Position numbers and translations under genes: made by a program. Positions 44,565 through 54,146 of a stretch of DNA of 64,000 nucleotides are shown here, one piece after another (the first letter of the stretch is position 1; every line of letters begins with the position of its first letter). Source of the stretch: Ensifer sp. Root278 (GTDB lineage Bacteria; Pseudomonadota; Alphaproteobacteria; Rhizobiales; Rhizobiaceae); contig NZ_LMJJ01000041.1 in NCBI RefSeq assembly GCF_001429285.1, forward strand, positions 210,940 through 274,939. Direction: 5' to 3'. Below the pieces are notes generated by a model. The model saw nothing but the letters and a program-made list of their open reading frames with translations. It was not told the DNA's origin and did not search any database.

Positions 44565-45137
44565 ATGTCACCGAGGGATTTGAAGGCAGCACTGCGCAAG
44601 GAGAGGCTGGCATTGCGCGATGCAATGTCGGCGGAGATGCGGATCGAAGCGAGCCTGACCATGGCCGATCACGCTGGCGACGTCATCGCGCTCGATCCCG
44701 GACATATCGTCTCCGGCTTCTGGCCGATCCGCTCCGAGGTCGACATCCGGCCGCTGATGGCGCGGCTGAAGCAGCGTGGTGCCAGGCTCTGCCTTCCCGT
44801 GATCATGGACAAGCAGACGATCATCTTCCGCGAATTGCTCGATGGCATCGACGTCATCGCCACCGGATTCGGAACGACAGGTCCGGGACCGGACGCACCG
44901 GAACTCGATCCGGATATCATGCTCGTACCGCTTTCCGCGTTCGATTCGACCGGCCACCGGATCGGCTATGGCGCCGGCTATTACGACCGCGCCATCGACC
45001 GGCTGCGCAACAAGGGCCACCTGCCAAAGCTGATCGGCATCGCCTTCGATTGCCAGGAAGTGACATCCGTGCCGGCCGAACCGCACGATGTCGCGCTCGA
45101 CGCCGTGCTCACCGAGAGCGGGTTTCGGCATTTCTGA
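44565..45137 (+). CDS. ygfA: 5-formyltetrahydrofolate cyclo-ligase
   Basis: The 190-residue protein converts 5-formyl-THF to 5,10-methenyl-THF with ATP. It starts MSPRDLKAALRKERLALRDA with GGAGAGGA just upstream and shows the family motifs SGFWPIRSEVDIRPLM and HRIGYGAGYYDRAIDRL. In many proteobacteria ygfA follows the 6S RNA directly; here a LysR gene, a small frame and a LuxR-type gene lie between them. Confidence 0.94.
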   Translation: MSPRDLKAALRKERLALRDAMSAEMRIEASLTMADHAGDVIALDPGHIVSGFWPIRSEVDIRPLMARLKQRGARLCLPVIMDKQTIIFRELLDGIDVIATGFGTTGPGPDAPELDPDIMLVPLSAFDSTGHRIGYGAGYYDRAIDRLRNKGHLPKLIGIAFDCQEVTSVPAEPHDVALDAVLTESGFRHF

Positions 45138-45352
45138 GTTCATTTCGCCGAGACGGTGGAGTGGGCTAAAGCCTTGAGATCGCAAAGGTCGGGGGCGGCA
45201 GGTCGTTGCGCGGTTTTCGCTGATTTCATCTAAGGCGTTTCCTGCGCGGCCGGGATCGTGTAGACGCTCTATCTCTTTGTTTTATGCAGTTCCGGACGCA
45301 ACAACCGCTGACGCGCTTCCGCCGGGGCTGCCCTGGTGGGATTTGAGCGAGC

Positions 45353-46177
45353 ATGAGGCTTCTGTTTCTGGGAGATATGGTGGGCAAGACGGGCCGTACG
45401 GCGGTCTGGGAGCGGCTTCCAGGGCTGGTTGGTGACCTCAAGCTCGATTTCGTCATCGTCAACGGCGAGAATGCCGCCGGCGGTTTCGGCATCACCGAAG
45501 ACATCTTTCTCGAGACGATCAATGCCGGCGCCGATGTGGTGACGACCGGCAATCACGTCTGGGACCAGAAGGAAGCGGTCGTCTTCTGCGAGCGGCACGA
45601 CCAGTTCCTGCGCCCTGCCAACTATCCGGCCGGCACGCCCGGCCGCGGCTCCAACCTGTATTTCGCCCGCAACGGCGCCCGCGTGCTGGTCGCCAACGTC
45701 ATGGGCCGCGTCTTCATGCATCCGGAGCTCGACGATCCCTTCAAGACGGCGGAAGCCATCCTCGACGCTTGCCCGCTCGGCGAGCAGGCGGATGCGATTG
45801 TCTTCGACTTCCATGCGGAAGCCACCAGCGAGAAGCAGTGCTTCGGCCATTTCGTCGATGGCCGCGCCAGCCTCGTCGTCGGCACCCATACGCACGTGCC
45901 GACCGCCGACCACCAGATCCTCAATGGCGGTACGGCCTATATGAGCGACGCCGGCATGTGCGGCGACTACGATTCTTCGCTCGGCATGGACAAGGAAGAG
46001 CCGCTCAACCGGTTCATTTCGAAGATGCCGAAGGGGCGTTTCGAGGCCGCCTCCGGTCCCGCGACCATCTGCGGGCTTGGCGTCGAGATCTCCGACCGCA
46101 CCGGGCTTGCCGAAAAGATCGCGCCGCTGCGGCTCGGCCCGAGGCTGGCCGAGACGATCCCGGATTTCTGGTCCTAA
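45353..46177 (+). CDS. YmdB-like metallophosphoesterase (TIGR00282)
   Basis: The 274-residue protein has the calcineurin-like metal site spread over RLLFLGDMVGKTGRTAV, VNGENAAGGFGITE, VTTGNHVWDQKEAV, DFHAEATSEK and VVGTHTHVPTADH. YmdB of Bacillus hydrolyses cyclic nucleotides and affects biofilm genes; the role in rhizobia is unknown. Length is normal. It is plus-strand downstream of ygfA with a 215-base gap. Confidence 0.92.
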   Translation: MRLLFLGDMVGKTGRTAVWERLPGLVGDLKLDFVIVNGENAAGGFGITEDIFLETINAGADVVTTGNHVWDQKEAVVFCERHDQFLRPANYPAGTPGRGSNLYFARNGARVLVANVMGRVFMHPELDDPFKTAEAILDACPLGEQADAIVFDFHAEATSEKQCFGHFVDGRASLVVGTHTHVPTADHQILNGGTAYMSDAGMCGDYDSSLGMDKEEPLNRFISKMPKGRFEAASGPATICGLGVEISDRTGLAEKIAPLRLGPRLAETIPDFWS

Positions 46178-46661
46178 AAAACGAAGCCAGCAGCACCGCC
46201 TGCTTGTCGAACGCGCTTCCGGTTGAAGCGCGCGCTGCCACGTATCGCCTTCCGGGAATTGATTTTTTTCAAGGTGACAACCCCATCAAATGATGGCAGG
46301 TTATCGCGAAATCACGCCGGGCCGGGGCGTGATGTATTCGAGTGTTTTCCAGTAATGAATACCGTCCGCAGTCCTGAATTGCGGGCTTGTGCTGCCGTCA
46401 CCGGACAATAGGGAGCAGGCGCTCTCTGCCCGGCGATCTCGATCCAACAGTGTTCGCCGGCCCAGAGCGGGGACCGCTGTATCATTTAATTGCTTGTGTG
46501 ACTTTGCCTCTTGGGTCGCTGCCGATCCGAGTATTTGTGCGGAGCGGGAGAGTGATGCGGCGATTTTCCGCTCATGTCCTGTTCTGAAGTATTCAAAGCG
46601 ATTGCGGTGGTTGGTCGGTCGGGCTGCCCATCGTCGTCCCGAGTGCATTCGGAGGGCATGC
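46178..46661. other. Long intergenic region upstream of the RND efflux operon
   Basis: The 484-base gap has a hairpin CGCGCTTC / GAAGCGCG at 46212-46232, an AT-rich TTGATTTTTTTCAAG stretch near 46258, a small CCATCAAATGATGG hairpin at about 46289, and otherwise no recognisable gene, promoter or operator. It must hold the promoter of the efflux operon, but no regulator gene is adjacent. Confidence 0.45.
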
Positions 46662-47816
46662 ATGTTGTCTAAATGGCATTTGCCGATGATCGTCGGCGCT
46701 TCTCTTTCCCTTCTTTCCGCTGTTGGTGCCCAATCACAGGACGCGCAATTGCCTGTCGTGACCGTCGCCAAGCCGGTCGTGCGTGACGTGATCGACAGCG
46801 ACGAGTTCATCGGCCGCTTCGAGCCGGTCGACGAGGTGCAGGTTCGCGCCCGCATCGGCGGCTATCTCGACGAGGTCAATTTCACTGACGGCGCCCTGGT
46901 GAAGAAGGGCGACAAGCTTTTCGTCATCGACCAGCGTCCCTACCGCACGGCCCTCTCCCAGGCCGAGTCGACCCTGGAATCGGCGCGCTCAACGCTGGAA
47001 TTCGCCGAGTCCCAGTTCAAGCGCACGCAATCGCTGACGGGCACCGGCACGCTGTCGGTTTCGACGCTTGACGATCATCGTCGTGCGCTGCTTTCGGCGC
47101 AGGCGCTGGTGCGCGGTTCGGAAGCGGCGGTCGAGCGCGCCAAGCTCGACCTCGACTACACGACCATAACCGCGCCGCTCAGCGGCCGCGTCGACCGGCG
47201 CTTGCTGTCGACGGGCAACCTGGTGCAGGCGGACCAGACCGTCCTGACGACGATCGTCTCGCTCGATCCGATCGACTTCTACTTCGACGTCGACGAACGG
47301 CGGCTCTTGTCCTATGCGCGGGTCGCGCGCGAACGCGGCAGTGCGTTGCAGGAAGGCGGCGGTGCGCTCGAGGTACTCGTCACAATCGCCGACTCGCAGG
47401 AGGAACCGTTCAAGGGCAAGCTCGACTTCGCCGAAAACCGTGTGGACCCGCAGAGCGGCACCATGCGCGTGCGCGCCCGTCTCGACAACCCGAAGCTGGT
47501 GCTGCAGCCTGGTCTCTTCGGCCGTGTGCAGATCGAAGGCTCGAACACCTACAAGGCCGTGCTCATTCCGGATGAGGCGATCGGCGCCGACCAGAACGAG
47601 CGGATCGTCTATGAGGTGACAGCCGATGGATCGGTGGTGACCAAGCCCGTGCGGCTCGGACCGAAACTGCATGGCTATCGGGTCATCCGCAGCGGCATGA
47701 CGGGCGACGAGACCATTGTCGTCAACGGCCTGATGCGGGCGCGCCCCGGCACCAAGGTAAAGCCCGAGATGATTCAGCTTCCCCCTGAGGCGCAAGCGGC
47801 GGGGACGACGCAATGA
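46662..47816 (+). CDS. RND efflux periplasmic adaptor (membrane fusion protein)
   Basis: The 384-residue protein has a signal peptide (PMIVGASLSLLSAVGAQSQ) and the MFP layout: barrel-sandwich halves around a coiled-coil hairpin (RARIGGYLDEVNFTDGALVK; RAKLDLDYTTITAPLSGRVD) and a membrane-proximal domain. It links an RND pump to an outer membrane channel. ATG 46662 has GGAGGG before it. The stop overlaps the permease start in an ATGA. No outer membrane channel gene is next to the pair. Confidence 0.94.
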   Translation: MLSKWHLPMIVGASLSLLSAVGAQSQDAQLPVVTVAKPVVRDVIDSDEFIGRFEPVDEVQVRARIGGYLDEVNFTDGALVKKGDKLFVIDQRPYRTALSQAESTLESARSTLEFAESQFKRTQSLTGTGTLSVSTLDDHRRALLSAQALVRGSEAAVERAKLDLDYTTITAPLSGRVDRRLLSTGNLVQADQTVLTTIVSLDPIDFYFDVDERRLLSYARVARERGSALQEGGGALEVLVTIADSQEEPFKGKLDFAENRVDPQSGTMRVRARLDNPKLVLQPGLFGRVQIEGSNTYKAVLIPDEAIGADQNERIVYEVTADGSVVTKPVRLGPKLHGYRVIRSGMTGDETIVVNGLMRARPGTKVKPEMIQLPPEAQAAGTTQ

Positions 47817-50800
47817 GGTTCGCTCACTTCTTCGTCGATCGACCGATCTTCGCGTCGGTGCTTTCGATCGTCCTTTTGATCGTCGGCAGCATTGCCTATT
47901 TCCAGCTTCCGGTGGCGCAGTACCCGGAAATCGCGCCGCCGACCATTGTCGTGCGGGCGGCCTATCCCGGCGCCGACGCCAATACGGTCGCCAACACCGT
48001 GGCGACGCCGCTCGAACAGGAAATCAACGGCGTCGAGAACATGCTCTACATGTCCTCCTATTCAACCGCTGACGGCTCGATGGCGCTGACGATTACCTTC
48101 AAGCTCGGCACCGATCTCGACCAGGCACAGGTGCTGGTGCAGAACCGCGTGTCGATCGCCGAACCGCGCCTGCCGGAAGAGGTCCGACGCATCGGCATCA
48201 CCACGGCCAAGAGCTCGCCCGACCTGATGATGGTCGTGCATCTGCTCTCGCCGACCGAACGTTATGACCAGCTCTACGTCTCGAACTATGCCCGCACGCG
48301 CATCCGCGATCTGTTGGTGCGGCTCGACGGCGTCGGCGACGTCATCCTGTTCGGCGAGCGCGAATATGCGCTGCGTGTCTGGCTCGATCCGGAAAAACTG
48401 TCCGCCTATGGCATGACGGCCGGTGACGTGGTGCAAGCGTTGCGCGAGCAGAACGTGCAGGTCTCCGGCGGTTCGATCGGCGGTCCGCCGGCGCCGGGCG
48501 ACAGCGCCTTCCAGTACACCGTCACCACCGACGGTCGCTTCAGCGATGCGCGGCAGTTTCGCTACGTCATCGTCAAGGCGACGGAAACCGGTCGCCTCGT
48601 GCAGTTGCAGGATGTCGCCCGCGTCGAGCTCGGTGCCCGCGAATACGTCAACAACAGCTATCTCGACGGCAGCCCGGCGGTGGCGCTCGGCATCTTCTCG
48701 CGGCCGGGCACCAATGCGCTCGACGCTGCCGAGCAGATCCAGAAGGTGATGACCGACGTCGCGCGTGATTTCCCGGAAGGGCTCGAATACCGGATCGTCT
48801 ACAATCCGACCGAGTTCATTTCGGAATCGATCAACGAGGTCTACAAGACGATCGGCGAAGCGGCGTTGCTCGTCGCCATCGTCGTTCTCGTCTTCCTGCA
48901 GTCCTGGCGCACGGCGATCATCCCGATCGTCGCCATCCCCGTGTCGCTGGTCGGCACCTTCGCCTTCCTCTACGCCTTCGGCTTCTCGCTGAACATGCTG
49001 ACGCTGTTCGGCCTGGTGCTGGCGATCGGTATCGTCGTCGACGATGCGATCGTGGTCGTCGAGAACGTCGAGCGAAACCTCGCGCGCGGCATGACCCCGC
49101 GCGAAGCCTCGCATGTGACCATGGACGAAGTGGGTGCCGCTGTTATCGCGATCTCGCTGGTGTTGACCGCCGTCTTCGTGCCCACGGCCTTCATCCCCGG
49201 CATCGCCGGCCAGTTCTATCTGCAGTTCGCCGTGACGATCTCGGTGGCGACAGTGATCTCTGCCTTCAATTCGCTGACGCTGTCGCCGGCACTGGCGGCG
49301 ATCCTCTTGAAGCCGCACGAAAACGGCCATCACGAGAGCCGCAACCCGCTGACGCGCTTCGGCCGGGCACTGGCCAACGGCTTCAACAACGGTTTCGACC
49401 GCATGGCCGAAGGCTATGCCTGGATCGTGCGCAAACTGGTGTCGACGAAGACGGCAGTGGCCGCGGCGCTCCTCGTCTTTGTGGGCCTGCTCGGGGCCAC
49501 ATGGTACATGGCACAGATCGTGCCGAGCGGCTTCGTGCCGACCATGGACCAGGGTTACGCAATCGTCGTCATCCAGCTTCCAGACGGTGCCTCGCTCGAC
49601 CGCACCGATGCGGTGGTCAAGCGGGCGTCGAAGATCATCCAGGACGTCCCTGGAGTGAAGAGTGCCGTCGCCTTTGCCGGCTTCAACGGTGCGACGTTCA
49701 CCAACGCGTCCAATTCGGGCGTGGTCTTCGCCCCCTTCGAGAGTTTCGAAGAACGGTTGAAGCACGGCCAGAGTGCCAACCAGATCATCGGCCAGCTCTA
49801 TGGCAGCCTGCAGAGCATCCAGGAAGCCTTCATCATTGCCGTACCGCCACCGTCGGTGCGCGGCATCGGCAACTCCGGCGGCTTCAAGATGCAGATCATG
49901 GATCGGCAGGGCGCCGACATGCGGCGCGCGCTGGGGCTTGCCTATCAGATGATGGGTACGGCCAACCAGACGGAAGGGCTGACCGGGGTCTTCACCACCT
50001 TCTCAGCCTCCAGCCCGCAATACTTCCTGGCGATCGACCGCGACAAGGCGCGCACGCTCAACGTGCCGATCCCCAACATCTTCGAGGCGCTGTCGATCAA
50101 CCTCGGCACCTCCTACGTCAACGACTTCAACGCCTTCGGCCGTGTCTACCAGGTGCGGGCGCAGGCCGATCAGCAGTACCGTATCGAGCGCGACGATATT
50201 CTGGCGCTGAAGGTTCGCTCCGCAACCGGGGCGCTGGTGCCGATGGGCACGCTCGTCGAAATCCGCGACACCGCCGGTCCGACGCTCGTGCAGCGTTACA
50301 ACATGTACGTATCGGTTCCGGTGCAGGGCAACCCTGCGCCGGGCGTCTCGACCGGCACAGCCCTCGACAAGATGGAGGCGCTCGCCGCCCAGATCCTGCC
50401 GCAGGGCACGACCTTTGAGTGGACGGAACTCGCTTTCCAGGAACGCCAGACGGGCAACACCGCGGTGTTCATCTTCGCACTGTCGGTGGTCTTCGTGTTC
50501 CTGGCGCTGGCGGCCCAGTATGAAAGCTGGGTGCTGCCGCTGGCGATTATCCTGATCGTGCCGCTTGGCGTGCTCTCGGCGCTGGTCGGCGTGTCCATCC
50601 GCGGTCTCGACAACAACGTGCTGACGCAGATCGGGTTGATCGTTCTGATCGGCCTTGCGGCCAAGAACGCGATCCTGATCGTCGAGTTCGCACGCCAAGG
50701 TGAGGACGAGGGCAAGACCCCGATCGAGGCGGCGGTGGAGGCGAGCCAACTCCGCCTCAGGCCCATCCTGATGACGGCCTTTGCCTTCATCCTCGGCGTG

Positions 50801-50992
50801 GTGCCTCTGATGATCGCCACCGGTCCCGGCGCGGAAATGCGCCAGTCGCTCGGCACCGCGGTGTTCTCGGGAATGCTCGGCGTGACCTTCCTCGGCCTGT
50901 TCCTGACGCCGGTTTTTTACGTCGCGCTCAGGTCCTTCCGGCGGCGCAAGCCGGCGACGATGACCGAACCGGCGCCCCATCCAGCAGAGTAG
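47813..50992 (+). CDS. RND multidrug efflux permease (HAE1 family)
   Basis: The 1059-residue protein is an AcrB/MexB-like proton antiporter with twelve membrane helices and two large periplasmic loops. Family features are FFVDRPIFASVLSIVLLIVG at the start, GLVLAIGIVVDDAIVVVENV in helix 4 with the paired Asp residues of the proton relay, and GLAAKNAILIVEFA in helix 10. It captures drugs or other amphiphiles in the periplasm and passes them to the channel. A strong terminator follows 22 bases after its stop. Confidence 0.96.
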   Translation: MRFAHFFVDRPIFASVLSIVLLIVGSIAYFQLPVAQYPEIAPPTIVVRAAYPGADANTVANTVATPLEQEINGVENMLYMSSYSTADGSMALTITFKLGTDLDQAQVLVQNRVSIAEPRLPEEVRRIGITTAKSSPDLMMVVHLLSPTERYDQLYVSNYARTRIRDLLVRLDGVGDVILFGEREYALRVWLDPEKLSAYGMTAGDVVQALREQNVQVSGGSIGGPPAPGDSAFQYTVTTDGRFSDARQFRYVIVKATETGRLVQLQDVARVELGAREYVNNSYLDGSPAVALGIFSRPGTNALDAAEQIQKVMTDVARDFPEGLEYRIVYNPTEFISESINEVYKTIGEAALLVAIVVLVFLQSWRTAIIPIVAIPVSLVGTFAFLYAFGFSLNMLTLFGLVLAIGIVVDDAIVVVENVERNLARGMTPREASHVTMDEVGAAVIAISLVLTAVFVPTAFIPGIAGQFYLQFAVTISVATVISAFNSLTLSPALAAILLKPHENGHHESRNPLTRFGRALANGFNNGFDRMAEGYAWIVRKLVSTKTAVAAALLVFVGLLGATWYMAQIVPSGFVPTMDQGYAIVVIQLPDGASLDRTDAVVKRASKIIQDVPGVKSAVAFAGFNGATFTNASNSGVVFAPFESFEERLKHGQSANQIIGQLYGSLQSIQEAFIIAVPPPSVRGIGNSGGFKMQIMDRQGADMRRALGLAYQMMGTANQTEGLTGVFTTFSASSPQYFLAIDRDKARTLNVPIPNIFEALSINLGTSYVNDFNAFGRVYQVRAQADQQYRIERDDILALKVRSATGALVPMGTLVEIRDTAGPTLVQRYNMYVSVPVQGNPAPGVSTGTALDKMEALAAQILPQGTTFEWTELAFQERQTGNTAVFIFALSVVFVFLALAAQYESWVLPLAIILIVPLGVLSALVGVSIRGLDNNVLTQIGLIVLIGLAAKNAILIVEFARQGEDEGKTPIEAAVEASQLRLRPILMTAFAFILGVVPLMIATGPGAEMRQSLGTAVFSGMLGVTFLGLFLTPVFYVALRSFRRRKPATMTEPAPHPAE

Positions 50993-51013
50993 CGGGACGC
51001 AATCGCAAGGTTG

Positions 51014-51043
51014 CAACGCCCCGGCAGCAATGCCGGGGCGTTG
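51014..51043 (+). terminator. Rho-independent terminator of the RND operon
   Basis: CAACGCCCCGGCA and TGCCGGGGCGTTG are perfect 13-base arms around GCAA, followed by TCGTTG. The T-tract is weak. Confidence 0.78.
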
Positions 51044-51274
51044 TCGTTGGACGAGTCAGGTTTCCTTGTTCCTGCCGAGGGCGGTGACGCAAATGTGAGC
51101 ACGGGCAGCCGTTTGTAACTGGACGCAGACAGGCCCTTGAACAATTCTCTCCCTGCCCGTGACGCCATCATCAGGCCGAGCGAAGGCAAAGGCTTCCATT
51201 CGCTGTGCAACGGCTATCTGCCACGTGCCCTTCGGGCCCGAGGTCAGAAAAGCAAGTGAGAGAGGTGAAGGCTG

Positions 51275-52105
51275 ATGCTCCGGTACCTTGTCTACACGTT
51301 CGCCGCCATCTGGCTCATTCACGCGTTCTGGCCGTCGGTCGCGCATGCGCAGCAACCACCCCGCCATGTCAGTCAGTGCCAGGCGATTGCAGAAGCCATA
51401 CCGCAGGCGACCTTCGCCAGCTTCACGCCCGTTGCTGCCACCAAGGGAAAGGCCGTGGTCGGTGAGGTAACGATCACCTATCTCGGCCATTCCACCTTTC
51501 TGATCGAGACGCCAGACGGCGTGTCGATCGCGACCGATTACAATGGCTGGTTCGCGCCCTCGTCGCCTCCGACGGTCGCGACGATGAACAAGGCGCATTC
51601 GAGCCACTATACGCTGGCGCCTGACCCGGCGATCAAGAATGTGCTGCATGGCTGGGGCGAGAACGGCGTACCCGCCCGTCACGACCTCGTGGTGGGCGAC
51701 ACCTATATCCGTAACGTCACGACGGATATCCGTGCGGGTGGCGCAATGGAGCACGATGGCAACTCGATCTTCATCTTCGAGGTAGCGGATCTTTGCATTG
51801 GTCACCTCGGCCATCTTCATCACGAGCTCGACGACAGCCACTACCGCCAGATCGGCCGGCTCGATGTGCTCATGGTGCCTGTCGATGGCGGCCTGACCAT
51901 GGGTGCCGAGAGCATGAGCCGGGTGGTCAGCCGGCTGCGCGCCTCGCTGATCCTGCCGATGCACCGCCGTGGCCCGCCGATCGACGCCTTTCTGGACATG
52001 TTCGGCGACGACTACGACAAACGCTTCGCTGACAGCGCCAGCATCAAAGTATCGTTGCGTTCCTTGCCAAGCAAACCATTGATTTATATTCTCAAGGGCG
52101 TCTGA
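51275..52105 (+). CDS. Exported MBL-fold metal-dependent hydrolase
   Basis: The 276-residue protein has a signal peptide (YTFAAIWLIHAFWPSVAHAQ) and a metallo-beta-lactamase fold of the UlaG-like type: TITYLGHSTFLIETPDGVSI, DLCIGHLGHLHHELDD with metal-binding His, and LILPMHRRGPP. The usual HxHxDH motif is not clear: the segment NKAHSSHYTLAPDP retains HxxH only. So activity is uncertain. It is followed 17 bases later by the DUF6636 gene. Confidence 0.85.
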   Translation: MLRYLVYTFAAIWLIHAFWPSVAHAQQPPRHVSQCQAIAEAIPQATFASFTPVAATKGKAVVGEVTITYLGHSTFLIETPDGVSIATDYNGWFAPSSPPTVATMNKAHSSHYTLAPDPAIKNVLHGWGENGVPARHDLVVGDTYIRNVTTDIRAGGAMEHDGNSIFIFEVADLCIGHLGHLHHELDDSHYRQIGRLDVLMVPVDGGLTMGAESMSRVVSRLRASLILPMHRRGPPIDAFLDMFGDDYDKRFADSASIKVSLRSLPSKPLIYILKGV

Positions 52106-52122
52106 ACACTCAGGATCGCCCA

Positions 52123-52605
52123 ATGAAGTTGCTTGTGGTCGGCGTTTCGATTTTTCTCTCCCTTTCGACCCTTGCCGCGGCGGGCGGCGCACCGCCACCG
52201 CGCATGCCCTCTCCCGAAGGACAACAGCAGCAAAGTCTACCCGAGACGGCAGCACAGCCCGTGGGCGAACAGGAGATGTTCATGATGCCGTCGGGCAATA
52301 TCGGCTGCGTCTACACGCCGGCCGGCGGCACCGCGGTGTACCAGCCTCAGGACGGTGGGCCTGAGCTTGCCTGCGATATCGTCGCGCCGCGCTATGTGCG
52401 CGCCACGCTCGGCCGTGCAGGGGCCGCCACACTCAATCACGCCGTTGGCGATCCGAGCTGCTGCTCGGCAGCTCAGGTGCTCGACTATGGGCAAAGCTGG
52501 TCACGGGGGCCGTTCGCGTGTGCTTCCGAACGCACCGGCCTTTCCTGTCGCCGCGACGACGGACACAGCTTTCTGCTCAGCCGTGCGCAGGTCTCTGCCG
52601 ACTGA
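52123..52605 (+). CDS. Exported DUF6636-like Cys-rich protein
   Basis: The 160-residue protein has a signal peptide ([20 protein letters not shown]), a short Pro/Gln-rich part, and a small domain with [42 protein letters not shown] and the end LLSRAQVS. This fits the DUF6636 family. Five or six cysteines suggest disulfides in the periplasm. Function unknown. It probably shares a transcript with the MBL-fold gene. Confidence 0.78.
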   Translation: MKLLVVGVSIFLSLSTLAAAGGAPPPRMPSPEGQQQQSLPETAAQPVGEQEMFMMPSGNIGCVYTPAGGTAVYQPQDGGPELACDIVAPRYVRATLGRAGAATLNHAVGDPSCCSAAQVLDYGQSWSRGPFACASERTGLSCRRDDGHSFLLSRAQVSAD

Positions 52606-52690
52606 AAAGCCGCGCCCCGGCTGGACGGAAAGCAGCAATAAAACTATAAGGCGCCCCATTCCATTCAAATTCATGCATGCAGAGGGTGCC

Positions 52691-53437
52691 ATGGCTGGCC
52701 ATTCACAGTTCAAGAACATCATGCACCGCAAGGGCCGTCAGGATGCGGTGCGCTCGAAAATGTTTTCCAAGCTCGCGCGCGAAATCACGGTTGCCGCCAA
52801 GTCCGGCATGGCCGATCCGGCCATGAACGCGCGTCTGCGTCTGGCGATCCAGAACGCCAAGGCACAGTCGATGCCGAAGGACAACATCGAACGGGCGATC
52901 AAGAAGGCCTCCGGCGGCGACGCGGAAAACTACGAAGAAGTCCGCTACGAGGGCTACGGCCCGGGCGGCGTTGCCGTTATCGTCGAGGCGCTGACCGACA
53001 ACCGCAACCGTACCGCCTCCAACGTGCGCTCGACCTTCACCAAGGCCGGCGGCGCGCTTGGCGAAACCGGTTCGGTTTCGTTCTCCTTCGATCGTGTCGG
53101 CGAAATCACCTACAAGCTCTCCGCCGGTGACGCCGACAAGGTGATGGAAGCGGCGATCGAGGCCGGAGCCGACGACGTGACCACCGACGAGGACGGCCAC
53201 ACCATCATCTGCGGTTTCGAAGCGATCGGCGACGTTTCCAAGGCGCTCGAAGACACGCTCGGCGAAGCCGAGACTGTCAATGCGATCTGGAAGGCGCAGA
53301 ACACCGTGCCGGTCGATGAAGAAAAGGCGCAGTCGCTGATGAAGCTCATCGACACGCTCGAAGACGACGACGACGTCCAGAACGTCTATTCGAACTTCGA
53401 AGTGTCGGACGAGATCCTGGCGAAGCTGTCGGCCTGA
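52691..53437 (+). CDS. YebC/PmpR family regulatory or translation-factor protein
   Basis: The 248-residue protein [20 protein letters not shown] is a typical YebC (TACO1) member, with [20 protein letters not shown] and [20 protein letters not shown]. Older work names it a DNA-binding regulator; recent work links YebC to translation of proline-rich stretches. In many proteobacteria it lies next to ruvC, as here within 2 kb. A terminator follows 29 bases after the stop. Confidence 0.94.
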   Translation: MAGHSQFKNIMHRKGRQDAVRSKMFSKLAREITVAAKSGMADPAMNARLRLAIQNAKAQSMPKDNIERAIKKASGGDAENYEEVRYEGYGPGGVAVIVEALTDNRNRTASNVRSTFTKAGGALGETGSVSFSFDRVGEITYKLSAGDADKVMEAAIEAGADDVTTDEDGHTIICGFEAIGDVSKALEDTLGEAETVNAIWKAQNTVPVDEEKAQSLMKLIDTLEDDDDVQNVYSNFEVSDEILAKLSA

Positions 53438-53466
53438 TCGGACGGCCTATCGTTACCGGAATATGC

Positions 53467-53496
53467 ACCCGTGTCCGAAAGGGCACGGGTTTTTCT
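53467..53496 (+). terminator. Rho-independent terminator of yebC-type gene
   Basis: ACCCGTGTCC and GGGCACGGGT (G-U included) close on a GAAA tetraloop and are followed by TTTTCTTT. It ends only 12 bases before the HAD gene start. Confidence 0.87.
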
Positions 53497-53508
53497 TTGG
53501 ATGGCCCG

Positions 53509-54138
53509 ATGACCTATGACTTCGCGATCTTCGATTTCGATGGCACGCTTGCCGACACGGCGGCGAGCTTCATGGCCGCGTGCAACAGTGCTGCACGGCG
53601 CTACGGCTTCCGCGAGCTTTCCGTCGAGGAATTCCAGTCACTGAGGACGATGGGCAATCGCGAGATCATCGCGCATCTCGGCGTGCCAATGTGGAAGCTG
53701 CCGCAGATTGCCGGCTTCATGCGCCGGGCCATGGCGTCCGAGGCCGCGTCCGTGCGGCTGTTTCCAGGTGCGGCCGATCTGCTTTTGCGATTGAAGGCGG
53801 CAGGCATCGGCATTGCGATTGTCAGTTCGAACGCGGAGGAGGGCATTCGCGCCGCGCTCGGCGACGTGGCGGCGACCGTCGATCTCTATGAGTGTGGCGC
53901 GGCGCTTTTCGGCAAGGCGCAGCACTTCAAGCGGGCGATCCGTCACTCCGGTCTTGATCCGGCGCGCGTGCTGGCGATCGGCGACGAGGCGCGCGACATC
54001 GAGGCTGCGCGCAAGGTTGGCGTGGCGGCTGGCGCCGTTTCTTGGGGCTATGCCGATCCGAACTTTCTGCAGGGGCTCGGACCGGATCGGTTCTTTTCAC
54101 GCATGGATGAAATCGCACCGGCCTTCGGAGCGATCTGA
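53509..54138 (+). CDS. HAD family hydrolase
   Basis: The 209-residue protein has HAD motif I FDFDGTLADT (nucleophile D9, acid D11), motif II IAIVSSNAEEG, and motif IV ARVLAIGDEARDIEAARK. It resembles phosphoglycolate phosphatases, but the substrate is unknown. The ATG at 53509 lies right after the preceding terminator, with only a weak ribosome site; a TTG at 53497 is an alternative. Confidence 0.9.
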   Translation: MTYDFAIFDFDGTLADTAASFMAACNSAARRYGFRELSVEEFQSLRTMGNREIIAHLGVPMWKLPQIAGFMRRAMASEAASVRLFPGAADLLLRLKAAGIGIAIVSSNAEEGIRAALGDVAATVDLYECGAALFGKAQHFKRAIRHSGLDPARVLAIGDEARDIEAARKVGVAAGAVSWGYADPNFLQGLGPDRFFSRMDEIAPAFGAI

Positions 54139-54146
54139 TTGCGGCT

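Noticed and set aside
48062-49765. Long minus-strand open frame opposite the RND permease
   Set aside because: Its composition (Asp, Arg, His rich) is that of antisense to a membrane protein gene.
51056-52255. Minus-strand open frame spanning the gap before the MBL-fold gene
   Set aside because: It runs antisense through two genes with signal peptides and has no start signal or domain.
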